From: Rhabdophis nuchalis
Lineage: Eukaryota > Chordata > Lepidosauria > Squamata > Natricidae
Assembly: GCA_039707465.1 (NCBI GenBank)
Contig: CM077645.1
Location: 159,967,003-160,031,002 of the forward strand
Direction of reading: 5' to 3'
DNA: 64,000 bases
Position numbers and translations under genes: made by a program. Positions within the stretch are counted from its first letter, which is position 1; each line of letters begins with the position of its first letter. This document shows positions 55,560 to 64,000 of the stretch, piece by piece. A model generated the notes under the pieces. That model was not told the DNA's origin, made no database searches, and saw only the letters and a list, made by a program, of their open reading frames with translations.

Positions 55560-55720
55560 TAAAATACTACTATTTTATATTTATGATTCTTGATGAATGT
55601 ATATTTTCATGTCTTTTTATGTACACTGAGAGCATATGCACCAAAGACAAATTCCTTGTGTGTCCAATCACCAATAAAGAATTCTATTCTATTCTATTCT
55701 ATTCTATTCTATTCTATTCT
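55560..55720 (+). mobile_element. CR1-type (snake L3-like) LINE 3' end with (ATTCT)8 tail
   Basis: 'tgtacactgagagcatatgc', then 'gacaaattccttgtgtgtcc' and 'aatcaccaataaag', run directly into eight ATTCT units (55681-55720). The same 3' end, on the minus strand with a different tail, lies at 63691-63850. CR1 elements seeding ATTCT/AATAG microsatellites are known from snakes. Confidence 0.85.
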
Positions 55721-55879
55721 AATATGAAATATTACACTATGAAATATTACTCTTTAAAATTGTACTTTCATACTGTTTCCTGTATGAAGTACTGATTGAT
55801 AATTTTCATGACCAAACAAGAGTACTTAAAAGTTGAAGTGTTAGACATCAACCAAGAAGACTTAAATTCAACTTCTTAC

Positions 55880-56095
55880 AGTAGAAGAGCTGTGGTTAGA
55901 ATGCAGTATTGAAGGCTAACTCTGCCCACTGCCAGGAGTTTGATCCTGACCAGCTCAGGTTGACTCAGTCTTCCATCCTTCCATCCTTCTGAGTCAGTAA
56001 CATGAGATTGTTGGAAATATGCTGACTCTGTAAACCACTTAGAGAGTGCTGTAAAGCACCATGAAGCAATGTAAGTGCTATTGCTATTCCTTAGC
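55880..56095 (+). mobile_element. tRNA-derived SINE (second family)
   Basis: The head is 'gaagagctgtggttagaatg', then 'ccaggagtttgatcctgacc'. It ends 'gcaatgtaagtgctattgct'. Order as in 32491-32735, with small deletions. Confidence 0.8.
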
Positions 56096-57197
56096 CCAAT
56101 TGTATCTCATAGCTTTACTTAGCTATTCTTAGGGGAGATACCATATGTATCATCTGGACCACATAGAAGAAATGTTTGATGAAAATAAATAAATAAATGA
56201 ACATTCTTTTCTCTTTTCACTTCTATGGCCTGTCTGTCATACATTTTGATATAAAATGGTTATGTATATCTTTAGCCTTTTAACATTACAACGACAAGCT
56301 TCTAAGACATTGCTTGATGCTAATTTTATGTTCCTGTCCTCTTTCTCTTCTTAATTCTGCCTTCACCCCATAGTTTATCCTATTTTTGTTCTAGCAACTT
56401 GCACTACTTTTACTTGTGGGGGAGGTTTGGAAGTTTGTATGCAAACTTTTTTATTGGCATGGATTCTGACATGTGTTGTTTTTCAGACCAATGAAAACTT
56501 TTCTCTGATGTTTCCCCCATGTGCCTTCTGGCTGAAATATGTGATGGACGCTTCCCTTTCCCTAGTGAAGTGCAGCATCTGTGGAGGATGCAAAGAGACT
56601 GGGCAACTGTCAGGTTTCTAAATATTTGTGCACATCATTTCACTTGCTGCTCTGTATCAAAGTTGCTATCAGCTTTGCTGCACATCAGAGCCAGCAATTT
56701 CACTCATTACAGGAAGATTGTTTTGGTTAAATCAGACTCAGTCTACTCTTGCATCTGTTACTGCTTTCCTCCAGCTCTTCCTTGGAATCTTTATTTCATA
56801 CAAACAGGTTCAGCAGAACCTTTGCTTTGCTTTCCCCACATTCACAGCAAAGTTATTAAATTCTCCATTCTGTAATTAAATAGCTTCTGCTCTTTGGGGA
56901 AAACAAAACTTCATTTTATGGATACAGCTGTCCTTAAATTGTGTTTCCTGCACAACCCCAATACTACAGTAATTAGTAATTGTGTAAGTTGCTTTCCCCA
57001 ATAATTTATAATAATGGCAATAATTATGAGATTTTCAGTGTTGTGCCTGTGTTATTTAAATACCTGTGACTTTTCACATCATAACGAATGTATTTTCTTC
57101 TTCATTTTGGAGAGTTAGTGGCTAGACTGAAGGATGACAGCATGCCAAACCAGCTGTTGCATGAGTTATCACAACAATCTTGCAGTTTTTGAAAAGC
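56096..57197. other. No recognisable gene
   Basis: AT-rich flank of the Gypsy insertion. Short frames only. Confidence 0.5.
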
Positions 57198-57202
57198 GAG
57201 GG

Positions 57203-57500
57203 TGTTGAGTCCCCAAGCCTATGTCCCAGACAACTCGTCTGGTAACCTATGAGTCACCGCATTCCGGAGCTGAGCCAGCAGCTGCAGTGATTAACAGAGA
57301 CAAGCTGTCTGGAATCTGTCTGGAAAGGAGTTACAATGTTGCAACTGCTTGCTAGGAGTTTCCTGCCTGGTAACTCTATATAAGAGGTTGCCAGAGAAGA
57401 AACCTTGCCAGTTGAATCTTGTGTGTGTTGTAAATAGCGTGAATAAACGTTCCTGTTGTTTTGACCATGCCTGAGTCGGAATCCTTTGTCTGATCTAACA
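57203..57500 (+). repeat. 5' LTR of the Gypsy element
   Basis: It starts TGTTGAGTCCCCAAGCC and ends GTCTGATCTAACA. A TATA box (ctatataag) lies at 57376-57384 and a poly(A) signal (aataaa) at 57442-57447. These are the usual U3 and R landmarks of an active LTR. Confidence 0.97.
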
Positions 57501-57501
57501 C

Positions 57502-57521
57502 TGGCGACGAAGGTGGGATTC
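57502..57521 (+). promoter_or_regulatory. Primer binding site, tRNA-Ser-like
   Basis: It begins one base after the 5' LTR with TGGCGACGAAGGTGGGATTC. From memory this matches the complement of the 3' end of vertebrate tRNA-Ser (GCT) at about 18 of 20 positions, including the CCA-proximal TGGCGACGA. Confidence 0.75.
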
Positions 57522-57594
57522 AGGCCGTGGCCTTAGAACGCAACGGGTAACGAATACTTCAACAACAGAGCGCAGCGCGACGCACAGCCTCACC

Positions 57595-58527
57595 ATGGCT
57601 ACGGCGACAATGCCTCCGTTTGCACCGTTCGACCCGATGAAGGAACAATGGGCTTCCTTCTTAGCCCGGTTCGAGTGCTTCTTGATAGCCAGCGACTACG
57701 GCGAACTCGCGCCTGCCAGGAAGCTGAGCCTATTCCTCCAGTGCGGCGGCCCTGAATTGTTTGCTACCGCCCGAACCATAGCAGCACCCGCAGCGGTGCA
57801 CGAAGTGCCGTGGGACGATCTCCTGGGCCGCCTGAGAGCACACTATGCGCCGGCGCCTTCCCGCATAGCGCATCGCTATGCATTCAGGCAATGTGTGCAA
57901 CAGCCGCAACAGTCGGTAGCCGAGTTCCTGCAGAAATTGAGAGCGACCGCAATCCCCTGCGAGTTCCCTGCTGGCTTCCTGGAGGAATCCCTACTGGAGC
58001 AGTTTGTATGCGGCGTAAGAGACATCCGCCTAAAGCGCCGCTTGCTTTCAAAAACTGTCCTGACTCTCGAGCAAGCGGTGGAAGAAGCACGTGCGACAGA
58101 ATTGTCGGAGATCTCCACATCCGACATGGGCCGCGCGCGCCCTCCTCTTTTCCCCACTCCGCGAGCGTGTCTGGTAGACGAAATAGCGCCGCTGGATGAG
58201 CTGGAGGAGGATGACCGTGGGGACTGCATGAGGGTGACCGGGCGCGTGCCGAATCGCGCATTCACACCGCAGCAGAAGTCCGGGAACTGCCTAGGCTGCG
58301 GAGGGGCCCACCAGAGACCAGAGTGCCCATTCAAGGCATCGGTGTGCCGCAGATGTGGCAGGAAAGGACACCTAGCACTGTGTGCCGTGCTGCCGCTCCA
58401 GCGACAACGCCAGCTGCCGCCTCCAGAACCGTTCCACCAGGACAACGAGGGTCGCAGAAGCGTTCAGGACGCTACCAGCCACAGCCGACCGACTGCTTCG
58501 CGCTGGCGGAGATGCCCCCAGCTCTAA
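57595..58527 (+). CDS. Gypsy Gag (capsid and nucleocapsid), 310 aa
   Basis: Gag assembles the virus-like particle. The ATG sits in a good context (caccATGg) about 75 bp after the primer site. The N-terminal region includes FLARFECFL and later 'FRQCVQQPQQSVAEFLQKLR', the usual capsid-core pattern of Gypsy Gag. Near residues 233-262 there are two zinc knuckles. One is C-x2-C-x3-H-x4-C (CLGCGGAHQRPEC) and the other, CRRCGRKGHLALC, is C-x2-C-x4-H-x3-C. Both bind RNA in related elements. The frame ends inside the pol frame. Confidence 0.93.
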   Translation: MATATMPPFAPFDPMKEQWASFLARFECFLIASDYGELAPARKLSLFLQCGGPELFATARTIAAPAAVHEVPWDDLLGRLRAHYAPAPSRIAHRYAFRQCVQQPQQSVAEFLQKLRATAIPCEFPAGFLEESLLEQFVCGVRDIRLKRRLLSKTVLTLEQAVEEARATELSEISTSDMGRARPPLFPTPRACLVDEIAPLDELEEDDRGDCMRVTGRVPNRAFTPQQKSGNCLGCGGAHQRPECPFKASVCRRCGRKGHLALCAVLPLQRQRQLPPPEPFHQDNEGRRSVQDATSHSRPTASRWRRCPQL

Positions 58528-61500
58528 GCTACGACCAGGCAGAGAGTAGGAGACTGTCAACAGTGGTTTGCTTAGAGGGGGTGGGGGTAAAAATGGAAAT
58601 AGATTCAGGGTCCTCTAGATCACTCATGTCCTGGGCGCATTTAGTTAAGCTTCGCCCCAAGCTCAGGAAGCGGGATCTCGGCCCCACGGCGACGATCCTG
58701 AAAGATTACCAGGGCTCACAAATTCCCATTCTAGGTCTGCACAGAGTGAGAGTAGACTACGGCCCCTTCCACGGATCCCTTCCCATCCTGGTAGTGGCCA
58801 AACCCCTAGCTGCCTTGATCGGATTGGACTGGTTTCCAGCCTTGGGACTGTCAGTCCAAGGAGTACACAGCGTGCCAGCCAGTTCTCCGGTAGACGAAGT
58901 AATCAGAGAGTTCAACGACGTCTTTGATGGCAGCTTAGGAACGTACAAAGGCACTCCAGTTTCCCTAAATTTGGACCCCCAGGTTGCTCCAGTCCGCTTG
59001 AAGGCCCGCAGGCTGCCGTTCGCGCTGAAGCCCAAGGTTGAAGCGGAATTGGATCGATTGGTGGCGCAGGGCGTGCTCGAACCCGTCGATCAGGCGAAAT
59101 GGGAGACCCCAATTGTGGTCCCCATTAAGCCCGACGGGTCCGTGAGGATCTGCGCCGACTATAAGTCGACGATCAACCTCGGGCTTCAGGCGAACCCATA
59201 CCCGGTTCCGGTGGTGCAAGACCTACTCCACTCATTGGGACGAGGTCGACTGTTCGCAAAACTGGATATGGCGCAGGCCTACCAACAGCTCCCGGTGGGT
59301 GACGAGGCTGCGGAAGCGCAGACCATCGTGACCCACCGTGGGGCTTTCCGCTGTCGCCGTCTCCAATTCGGCGTGTCCGTAGCCCCGGGGATCTTCCAGA
59401 GCCTCATGGAGCGACTGCTCCATGGGCTCCCTGGCGTTGTACCGTATTTTGACGACGTCCTGATTGCTGCTTCCAGCATATCAGAACTCGCCAAAACGTT
59501 ACGGAAGGTCCTCAGAGTTTTCAGGGGCGCGGGTTTAAAGTTGAAACGCAGCAAATGTACGTTTGCTGCGCCTAGGGTGGAATTCCTGGGTTTCATGATT
59601 GACGCCCAAGGAATTCACCCAACCCCCTCCAAGGTCGAGGCCATCCAAAAGGCCCCCACTCCTGCCTCCAAAACGGAGCTGCAGGCATTCCTCGGCCTTT
59701 TGAATTTCTACGCGCCGTTTATTCCCCATAAGGCATCGCTAGCCGAGCCGCTGCATCGGTTGCTCGACCGATCCGCGGCCTGGCACTGGGGCAGCCGCGA
59801 AGCACACGCGTTCGCGGCTGTCAAAGCCATGCTCACGTCAGATGCGGTACTAGTCCAGTACCATGACAGGCTTCCTCTGACGCTTGCGTGCGATGCCTCC
59901 CCTTTTGGCCTGGGGGCTGTCCTTAGCCACGTCTTTCCAGACGGCTCGGAAGCCCCCATTGCTTTTTACTCCCGGACAATGTCTCAAACGGAGAGAAACT
60001 ACAGCCAAATCGACAAGGAGGCTTTGGCTGTAGTGTCCGGGATTAAGAAGTTCCACAATTACCTCTATGGGCGGACCTTTTCTGTTGTCACGGACCATAA
60101 GCCGCTCCTTGGGCTATTGGCCGGTGACCGTCCGACACCCCCCATCCTGTCGCCCAGGATGACCCGCTGGACGGAATTCCTGGCAGCGTATGACTATACG
60201 CTGCTATACCGTCCTGGCAAGCAGATAGGGCATGCTGATGCCCTAAGCCGCTGCCCTCTCCCGGGGCCGGATCCGGCCCCTGTGCCTGCTCTCTCTGTCC
60301 TGATGGTCGCGGAGTCGGACTTGCCCCTGTCCTCTTCCGCCGTTGCCGCTCACACCCGCGCAGACCCCGTCCTCGCCCAGGTCTGCCGATGGGTGCTGAG
60401 GGGCTGGCCTTCGGGCAGTGTGACTGAAAACTTTCGGCCTTACAAGTCACGCCAGCTGGAGCTCTCGCTCCATTGCGGGTGCTTGTGTTGGGGAGATCGG
60501 GTCATCGTCCCTTCCCCTCTCCGGCACATGGTTCTTCAGTCGCTCCATGCCAACCACCCAGGCATCGTCCGTATGAAGGCCCGGAGCTATGTCTGGTGGC
60601 CCGGCATGGACGCTGAAGTGGCGGAATGGGTGGCCGCCTGCTCCTCCTGCCAATCGTCTCGGCCGGCCCCGCCGATCTCCCCGCCGAGGGAGTGGGACGC
60701 CCCCAGGTGCCCATGGTCCAGGCTCCACTTGGATTTCGCGGGTCCCTTCCATGGCCAGAATTTCCTCGTGGTGGTGGATGCGTTCTCACGCTGGGTGGAG
60801 GTGATTCTCATGGCTTCCACCACAGCGGAGAGCACGGTGCGTGCCTTGCGCCGTCTGTTCGCGACCCATGGGTTGCCGGACGTCGTTGTGTCCGACAACG
60901 GACCCCAATTTCAATCCTCCACCTTCTTGGACTTTCTGGCCACCCAAGGGATCCGCCACGCGCCGGTCGCCCCTTATCACCCGGCGTCTAATGGACGCGC
61001 GGAACGAGCCGTACGCTCAGCCAAGGAAGCCTTGGCCCGTTTGGATAAAGGGGACTGGCAGGCAAGGGTGGCCGCGTACCTTTTGGGACAGCATGTCACA
61101 CCTTGCCCAGCCACAGGGAAAAGCCCCGCGGAGCTCTTGATGGGCCGACGCTTGCGGACCACTCTGGACAGACTGCACCCCGATTACGACAGGTTGCAGA
61201 GGGGCAACCTGCAGATTCCCACTCCTCGTTTATTTGAAATTGGGGACCTGGTTTGGGCAAGGAACTTTTCAGGGGAGCCGCGATGGATTGCCGCAACCAT
61301 TTTGGACGTAACCGGACCCTGTTCTTACAGAGTCGGCCTTCAGGATGGATCCAAGTGGCGGCGCCACCTGGATCAACTGAGGCGCCGCCTGCCCGAAACA
61401 GCAGTCACCACGCCAGGCCGTTCCTGCCCATTGGCCCCCGTTGGGCCGTTGTTCTCTGCTCAAGCCGAGCAGTTGTTTGGAACCCCGGAGTCCCTAGCCG

Positions 61501-61934
61501 GTCCAGACCTCGTATCGGCGGGAACAGCACGGGGAGACCGCCAGGACCTCACAGCCCAATCTGACTCTCAGCTGGGGGCCTCGCCCATCGGGGAACCACC
61601 CTACCAGAATAATACTCGCCAGCAAATGCCAACTACCTCAAGCCCGGTCGCCACGCCCCCTCACCCGGACTTGCTAGGGTCGGCATTGCCGCCTACGGCG
61701 ACTCCACCTCCGAGGGCAGGCCGCGATGACGTAGGCGAAGGCTCCGTGTCCCACAGGGAGGAGCCTCCTCAAGAACTAAGGCGGTCAGGGCGGACCCGAC
61801 ACCGCCCCGCCTATCTGAACGACTACGCGTGCGCATGTACTGTGTTGGACAGAGAACCTAGACACATGCGCACTGACTATGGGGGAAGGAGTGTTGAGTC
61901 CCCAAGCCTATGTCCCAGACAACTCGTCTGGTAA
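58323..61934 (+). CDS. Gypsy Pol (protease-RT-RNase H-integrase), 1203 aa from first Met
   Basis: The frame lies -1 relative to gag and is open from about 58215, giving some 310 bases of overlap. Translation probably needs a -1 shift, so the first Met at 58323 is not necessarily used. Protease: DSG at residues 94-96. Reverse transcriptase: about 230-425, with D315 (KLDMAQAY) and the YFDDV box (D377, D378). RNase H: D524, E566, D591 and D639. Integrase: an HHCC zinc site (H742, H745, C773, C776) and a catalytic D804, D858, E894 triad with 35 residues between the last two. No stop or frameshift. The last 14 or so residues are encoded by the 3' LTR. Confidence 0.95.
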   Translation: MPIQGIGVPQMWQERTPSTVCRAAAPATTPAAASRTVPPGQRGSQKRSGRYQPQPTDCFALAEMPPALSYDQAESRRLSTVVCLEGVGVKMEIDSGSSRSLMSWAHLVKLRPKLRKRDLGPTATILKDYQGSQIPILGLHRVRVDYGPFHGSLPILVVAKPLAALIGLDWFPALGLSVQGVHSVPASSPVDEVIREFNDVFDGSLGTYKGTPVSLNLDPQVAPVRLKARRLPFALKPKVEAELDRLVAQGVLEPVDQAKWETPIVVPIKPDGSVRICADYKSTINLGLQANPYPVPVVQDLLHSLGRGRLFAKLDMAQAYQQLPVGDEAAEAQTIVTHRGAFRCRRLQFGVSVAPGIFQSLMERLLHGLPGVVPYFDDVLIAASSISELAKTLRKVLRVFRGAGLKLKRSKCTFAAPRVEFLGFMIDAQGIHPTPSKVEAIQKAPTPASKTELQAFLGLLNFYAPFIPHKASLAEPLHRLLDRSAAWHWGSREAHAFAAVKAMLTSDAVLVQYHDRLPLTLACDASPFGLGAVLSHVFPDGSEAPIAFYSRTMSQTERNYSQIDKEALAVVSGIKKFHNYLYGRTFSVVTDHKPLLGLLAGDRPTPPILSPRMTRWTEFLAAYDYTLLYRPGKQIGHADALSRCPLPGPDPAPVPALSVLMVAESDLPLSSSAVAAHTRADPVLAQVCRWVLRGWPSGSVTENFRPYKSRQLELSLHCGCLCWGDRVIVPSPLRHMVLQSLHANHPGIVRMKARSYVWWPGMDAEVAEWVAACSSCQSSRPAPPISPPREWDAPRCPWSRLHLDFAGPFHGQNFLVVVDAFSRWVEVILMASTTAESTVRALRRLFATHGLPDVVVSDNGPQFQSSTFLDFLATQGIRHAPVAPYHPASNGRAERAVRSAKEALARLDKGDWQARVAAYLLGQHVTPCPATGKSPAELLMGRRLRTTLDRLHPDYDRLQRGNLQIPTPRLFEIGDLVWARNFSGEPRWIAATILDVTGPCSYRVGLQDGSKWRRHLDQLRRRLPETAVTTPGRSCPLAPVGPLFSAQAEQLFGTPESLAGPDLVSAGTARGDRQDLTAQSDSQLGASPIGEPPYQNNTRQQMPTTSSPVATPPHPDLLGSALPPTATPPPRAGRDDVGEGSVSHREEPPQELRRSGRTRHRPAYLNDYACACTVLDREPRHMRTDYGGRSVESPSLCPRQLVW
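61880..61891 (+). promoter_or_regulatory. Polypurine tract
   Basis: The purine run gggggaaggag immediately precedes the 3' LTR and is where plus-strand DNA synthesis would start. Confidence 0.85.
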
Positions 61935-62189
61935 CCTATGAGTCACCGCATTCCGGAGCTGAGCCAGCAGCTGCAGTGATTAACAGAGACAAGCTGTCTG
62001 GAATCTGTCTGGAAAGGAGTTACAATGTTGCAACTGCTTGCTAGGAGTTTCCTGCCTGGTAACTCTATATAAGAGGTTGCCAGAGAAGAAACCTTGCCAG
62101 TTGAATCTTGTGTTTGTTGTAAATAGTGTGAATAAACGTTCCTGTTGTTTTGACCATGCCTGAGTCAGAATCCTTTGTCTGATCTAACA
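61892..62189 (+). repeat. 3' LTR of the Gypsy element
   Basis: 298 bp, like the 5' LTR, with three substitutions near its 3' part (for example gtgtTtgttg versus gtgtGtgttg). It also encodes the last codons of pol (stop at 61932-61934). Confidence 0.97.
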
Positions 62190-62380
62190 GAGGGTACACT
62201 GGAATCCATTTTCTATTCAGAATGAACTCCTATTTATCCTGAGAAAGCTTAGGCGAGTACTCACAAACTTTCGTCCTCTGTAAATGAAGAAGTTACATAC
62301 CCTGGCGTAGATACCTCCTGTGGCTAACATCATTCCATTTTCCCGACATTTAATTGCAACCCAAAATATTGTATCCCATG

Positions 62381-62426
62381 CTGGCTGGGGAATTTGGGGG
62401 GCTGAAGTCCATCTCTATGTCTAGTT
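62381..62426. mobile_element. Palindromic hAT MITE scrap
   Basis: 'ctggctggggaatttggggg' then 'gctgaagtcc' matches the middle of the MITEs at 10539 and 50752. The ends are missing and it abuts a LINE. Confidence 0.5.
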
Positions 62427-62765
62427 TAATAAAAAGAAGGACTAGGGGAGACATGATAGCAGTGTTCCGATATCTCAGGGGTTGCCACAAAGAAAAGGAA
62501 GTCAAACTATTCTCCAAAGCACCTGAGGGCAGAACAAGAAGCAATGGGTGGAAACTAATCAAGGAGAGAAGCAACTTAGAACTGAGGAGAAATTTCCTGA
62601 CAGTTAGAACAATTTATCAGTGGAACAGCTTGCCTCCAGAAGTTGTGAATGCCCCAACACTGGAAGTCTTCAAGAAGAAGTTAGATAGCCATTTGTCTGA
62701 AATGGTATAGGGCTTCCTGCCTAGTCAGGGGGGTTGGACTAGGTCCCTTCCAACTCTGCTATTGT
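62427..62765 (+). mobile_element. CR1/L3-type LINE 3' end
   Basis: An open frame (stop at 62710) reads RRTRGDMIAVFRYLRG, then RTRSNGWKL, 'RRNFLTVRTIYQWNSLPPEV' and TLEVFKKKLDSHL. This is the conserved C-terminus of L3/CR1-type LINE proteins. The 3' UTR ends 'ggttggactaggtcccttcc' and 'aactctgctattgtatt', the normal CR1 terminus. The 5' part is truncated. Confidence 0.85.
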
Positions 62766-63690
62766 ATTGCTTCTTAAACTTGCCACATTTGAAAAACACT
62801 GTTATAGTCAATATATCCTCAAGTGTCATAACATAGAAATATTAGGGAGAGAGGTAAATACCTAGGCTCAGTTTCTATTGAAATGTGAACCTACAACGTC
62901 TATTATCATCATTAGTAAATGTTATTGATCAAGGATTATGAGGAAAAGGAGAAAAATAAAAATGCCAGCTACTATATACATTAGAGATACAGTATTTTTT
63001 TTTTTATTCTGAAAGAAAATTTGTAGACAGGAATGAGTTGCTGGCCTTCACCTATTTTATAGACCAAACGGTATAATTCCCTCTCAGAAAATCTGGATGT
63101 TTGATATTTTTAATTCCCGTTGGGATTTTTCCCTCTCATGTTTTATCCAGTGTGATTTGATTTGATTTGTTTTATTTGCTTAAGGATAGAATTTCACTTA
63201 ATATTTTATATTGAAAGACCAATATCAATAGATGAACCTCAGCTACATAAAAGATGAGTAAGGAAATATATTCACATAGGTCTTTCATATGCATCCATAA
63301 AGAGATTGAAATAGGTTCTTTTTCTCTAACAGATTTTAACTGTACCGTATGTTAAGTGTTTATTTGCAGCAAGACTAAACAAACGTCCAGCAGAGGAGGG
63401 TTGGGTTTTTTTTTAAAATCAATGACTTACAAATATACATTTTAGAATAGAAAAGACAGTTTTTAGCATAGCAAAGAATGCTGTTTTATTCCACAAAGCT
63501 TGTTGAGTACAAAACAAAAGAAAACAAAACCTTGAGGCTAAATAATAGCAAAGCTTCACTCTTACATTTTAAACTACATAAGGATTTTTCCAAATTGATA
63601 CTTGAAATTGAGAATATATAGTAAATTCATAGCATGAAGTACATCCAAGTGTACACTGACTAGCAGTACGGTGCAAATCCAATCTGAGGC
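62766..63690. other. No recognisable gene
   Basis: AT-rich sequence. Confidence 0.5.
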
Positions 63691-63850
63691 AGGACAGGAC
63701 AGGACAGGACAGGACAGGACAGGACAGGACAGGACAGAATAGAGTAGAATAGAATTCTTTATTGGCCAAGTGTGAGTGGACACACAAGGAATTTGTTTTT
63801 GGTGCATATGCTCTCAGTGTACATAAAAAGGCAAGATACAGGAAACAAAT
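63691..63850 (-). mobile_element. CR1-type (snake L3-like) LINE 3' end with pentamer tail
   Basis: In element orientation it reads 'gtacactgagagcatatgca', then 'acaaattccttgtgtgtcc', 'ccaataaagaattctattct', and then (GTCCT)n. Nearest the LINE end there are two or three ATTCT units, followed by about nine GTCCT units (63691-63737). It is the same LINE 3' end as at 55560-55720. Confidence 0.85.
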
Positions 63851-64000
63851 AAAGGAAAAGTGATCAGATCCCATGTATGGCAAGCCTTCCTTACTAAAGG
63901 CTAGTTCCATTATATTCCTGTCTGGTCAGTCTAATTTTAGGTCACTGTGTCTAGAACTGGAGTTTAAGTCAGATAAGTTGTCAAAGCAATTCATATGAAA

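Larger units (their letters stand above)
57203..62189 (+). mobile_element. Complete Ty3/Gypsy LTR retrotransposon, 4987 bp
   Basis: Two 298-bp LTRs enclose a primer site, gag, pol and a polypurine tract. A perfect 5-bp target duplication, gaggg, lies at 57198-57202 and 62190-62194. The two LTRs differ at only three positions that I can find, so insertion was recent. Protease, reverse transcriptase, RNase H and integrase motifs are all present with their catalytic residues and no stops. There is no env-like frame. The interior is far more GC-rich than its surroundings. The zinc-knuckle pair and the tRNA-Ser-like primer suggest a Mag-type lineage, which is less certain. Confidence 0.97.

Noticed and set aside
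57876..58445. 189-codon minus-strand frame over gag
   Set aside because: An antisense shadow of the GC-rich gag; no recognisable motif. The same holds for the many minus-strand frames over pol.

Overview
The window looks like non-coding squamate, most probably snake, genomic DNA. The background is AT-rich and contains no recognisable complete host gene. Its repeats are a typical snake set: tRNA-derived SINEs of two families, MIR-like CORE-SINEs, CR1/L2/L3 LINE fragments, Bov-B/RTE-like pieces, and CR1 3' ends that run straight into ATTCT-type microsatellites. The species call is inferred from this repeat content.

Layout. 0-9 kb: decayed CR1/L3 LINE pieces, a hAT MITE with a target duplication, a mariner-type MITE and SINEs. 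9-15 kb: a hAT element split by a solo LTR, a palindromic hAT MITE inside a SINE, and a mariner-type element holding a Bov-B-like fragment and an internally deleted Gypsy element. 17-24 kb: a 3' piece of an L1-lineage ORF1-only element, SINEs and hAT copies. 28-34 kb: a CR1 LINE, an inverted Penelope/hammerhead-like repeat, a LINE 3' end bounded by a 51-bp direct repeat, a second kind of solo LTR and several SINEs. 34-44 kb: an L1 3' end, more hAT and Tigger-like MITEs, a short interstitial telomeric array and nested LINEs. 45.7-49.5 kb: the most unusual stretch, described below. 50-57 kb: decayed LINEs, microsatellites and a hAT inside a SINE. 57.2-62.2 kb: a complete, apparently young Ty3/Gypsy retrotransposon with 298-bp LTRs, a tRNA-Ser-like primer site, and intact gag and pol.

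Two things stand out. First, a 488-bp hAT-type element (48274-48761, perfect 8-bp target duplication) carries a CpG-rich segment that reads as the 5' UTR, first coding exon and splice donor of a raver gene (closest to RAVER2). It looks like a host exon captured by a DNA transposon. Second, a full-length 2-kb L1-lineage retroelement (46035-48022) encodes only an ORF1p-like protein. It has an intact 282-codon frame, a 19-bp target duplication and two related 3' copies in the same window, so it resembles mammalian HAL1 elements.

The elements interact mainly by nesting. A decayed CR1 copy received both the ORF1-only element and the exon-carrying hAT. A hAT received a solo LTR, and SINEs received hATs. 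The window therefore gives a relative age order for several families. The only feature likely to be functional today is the Gypsy element, whose two LTRs differ at about 3 of 298 positions.
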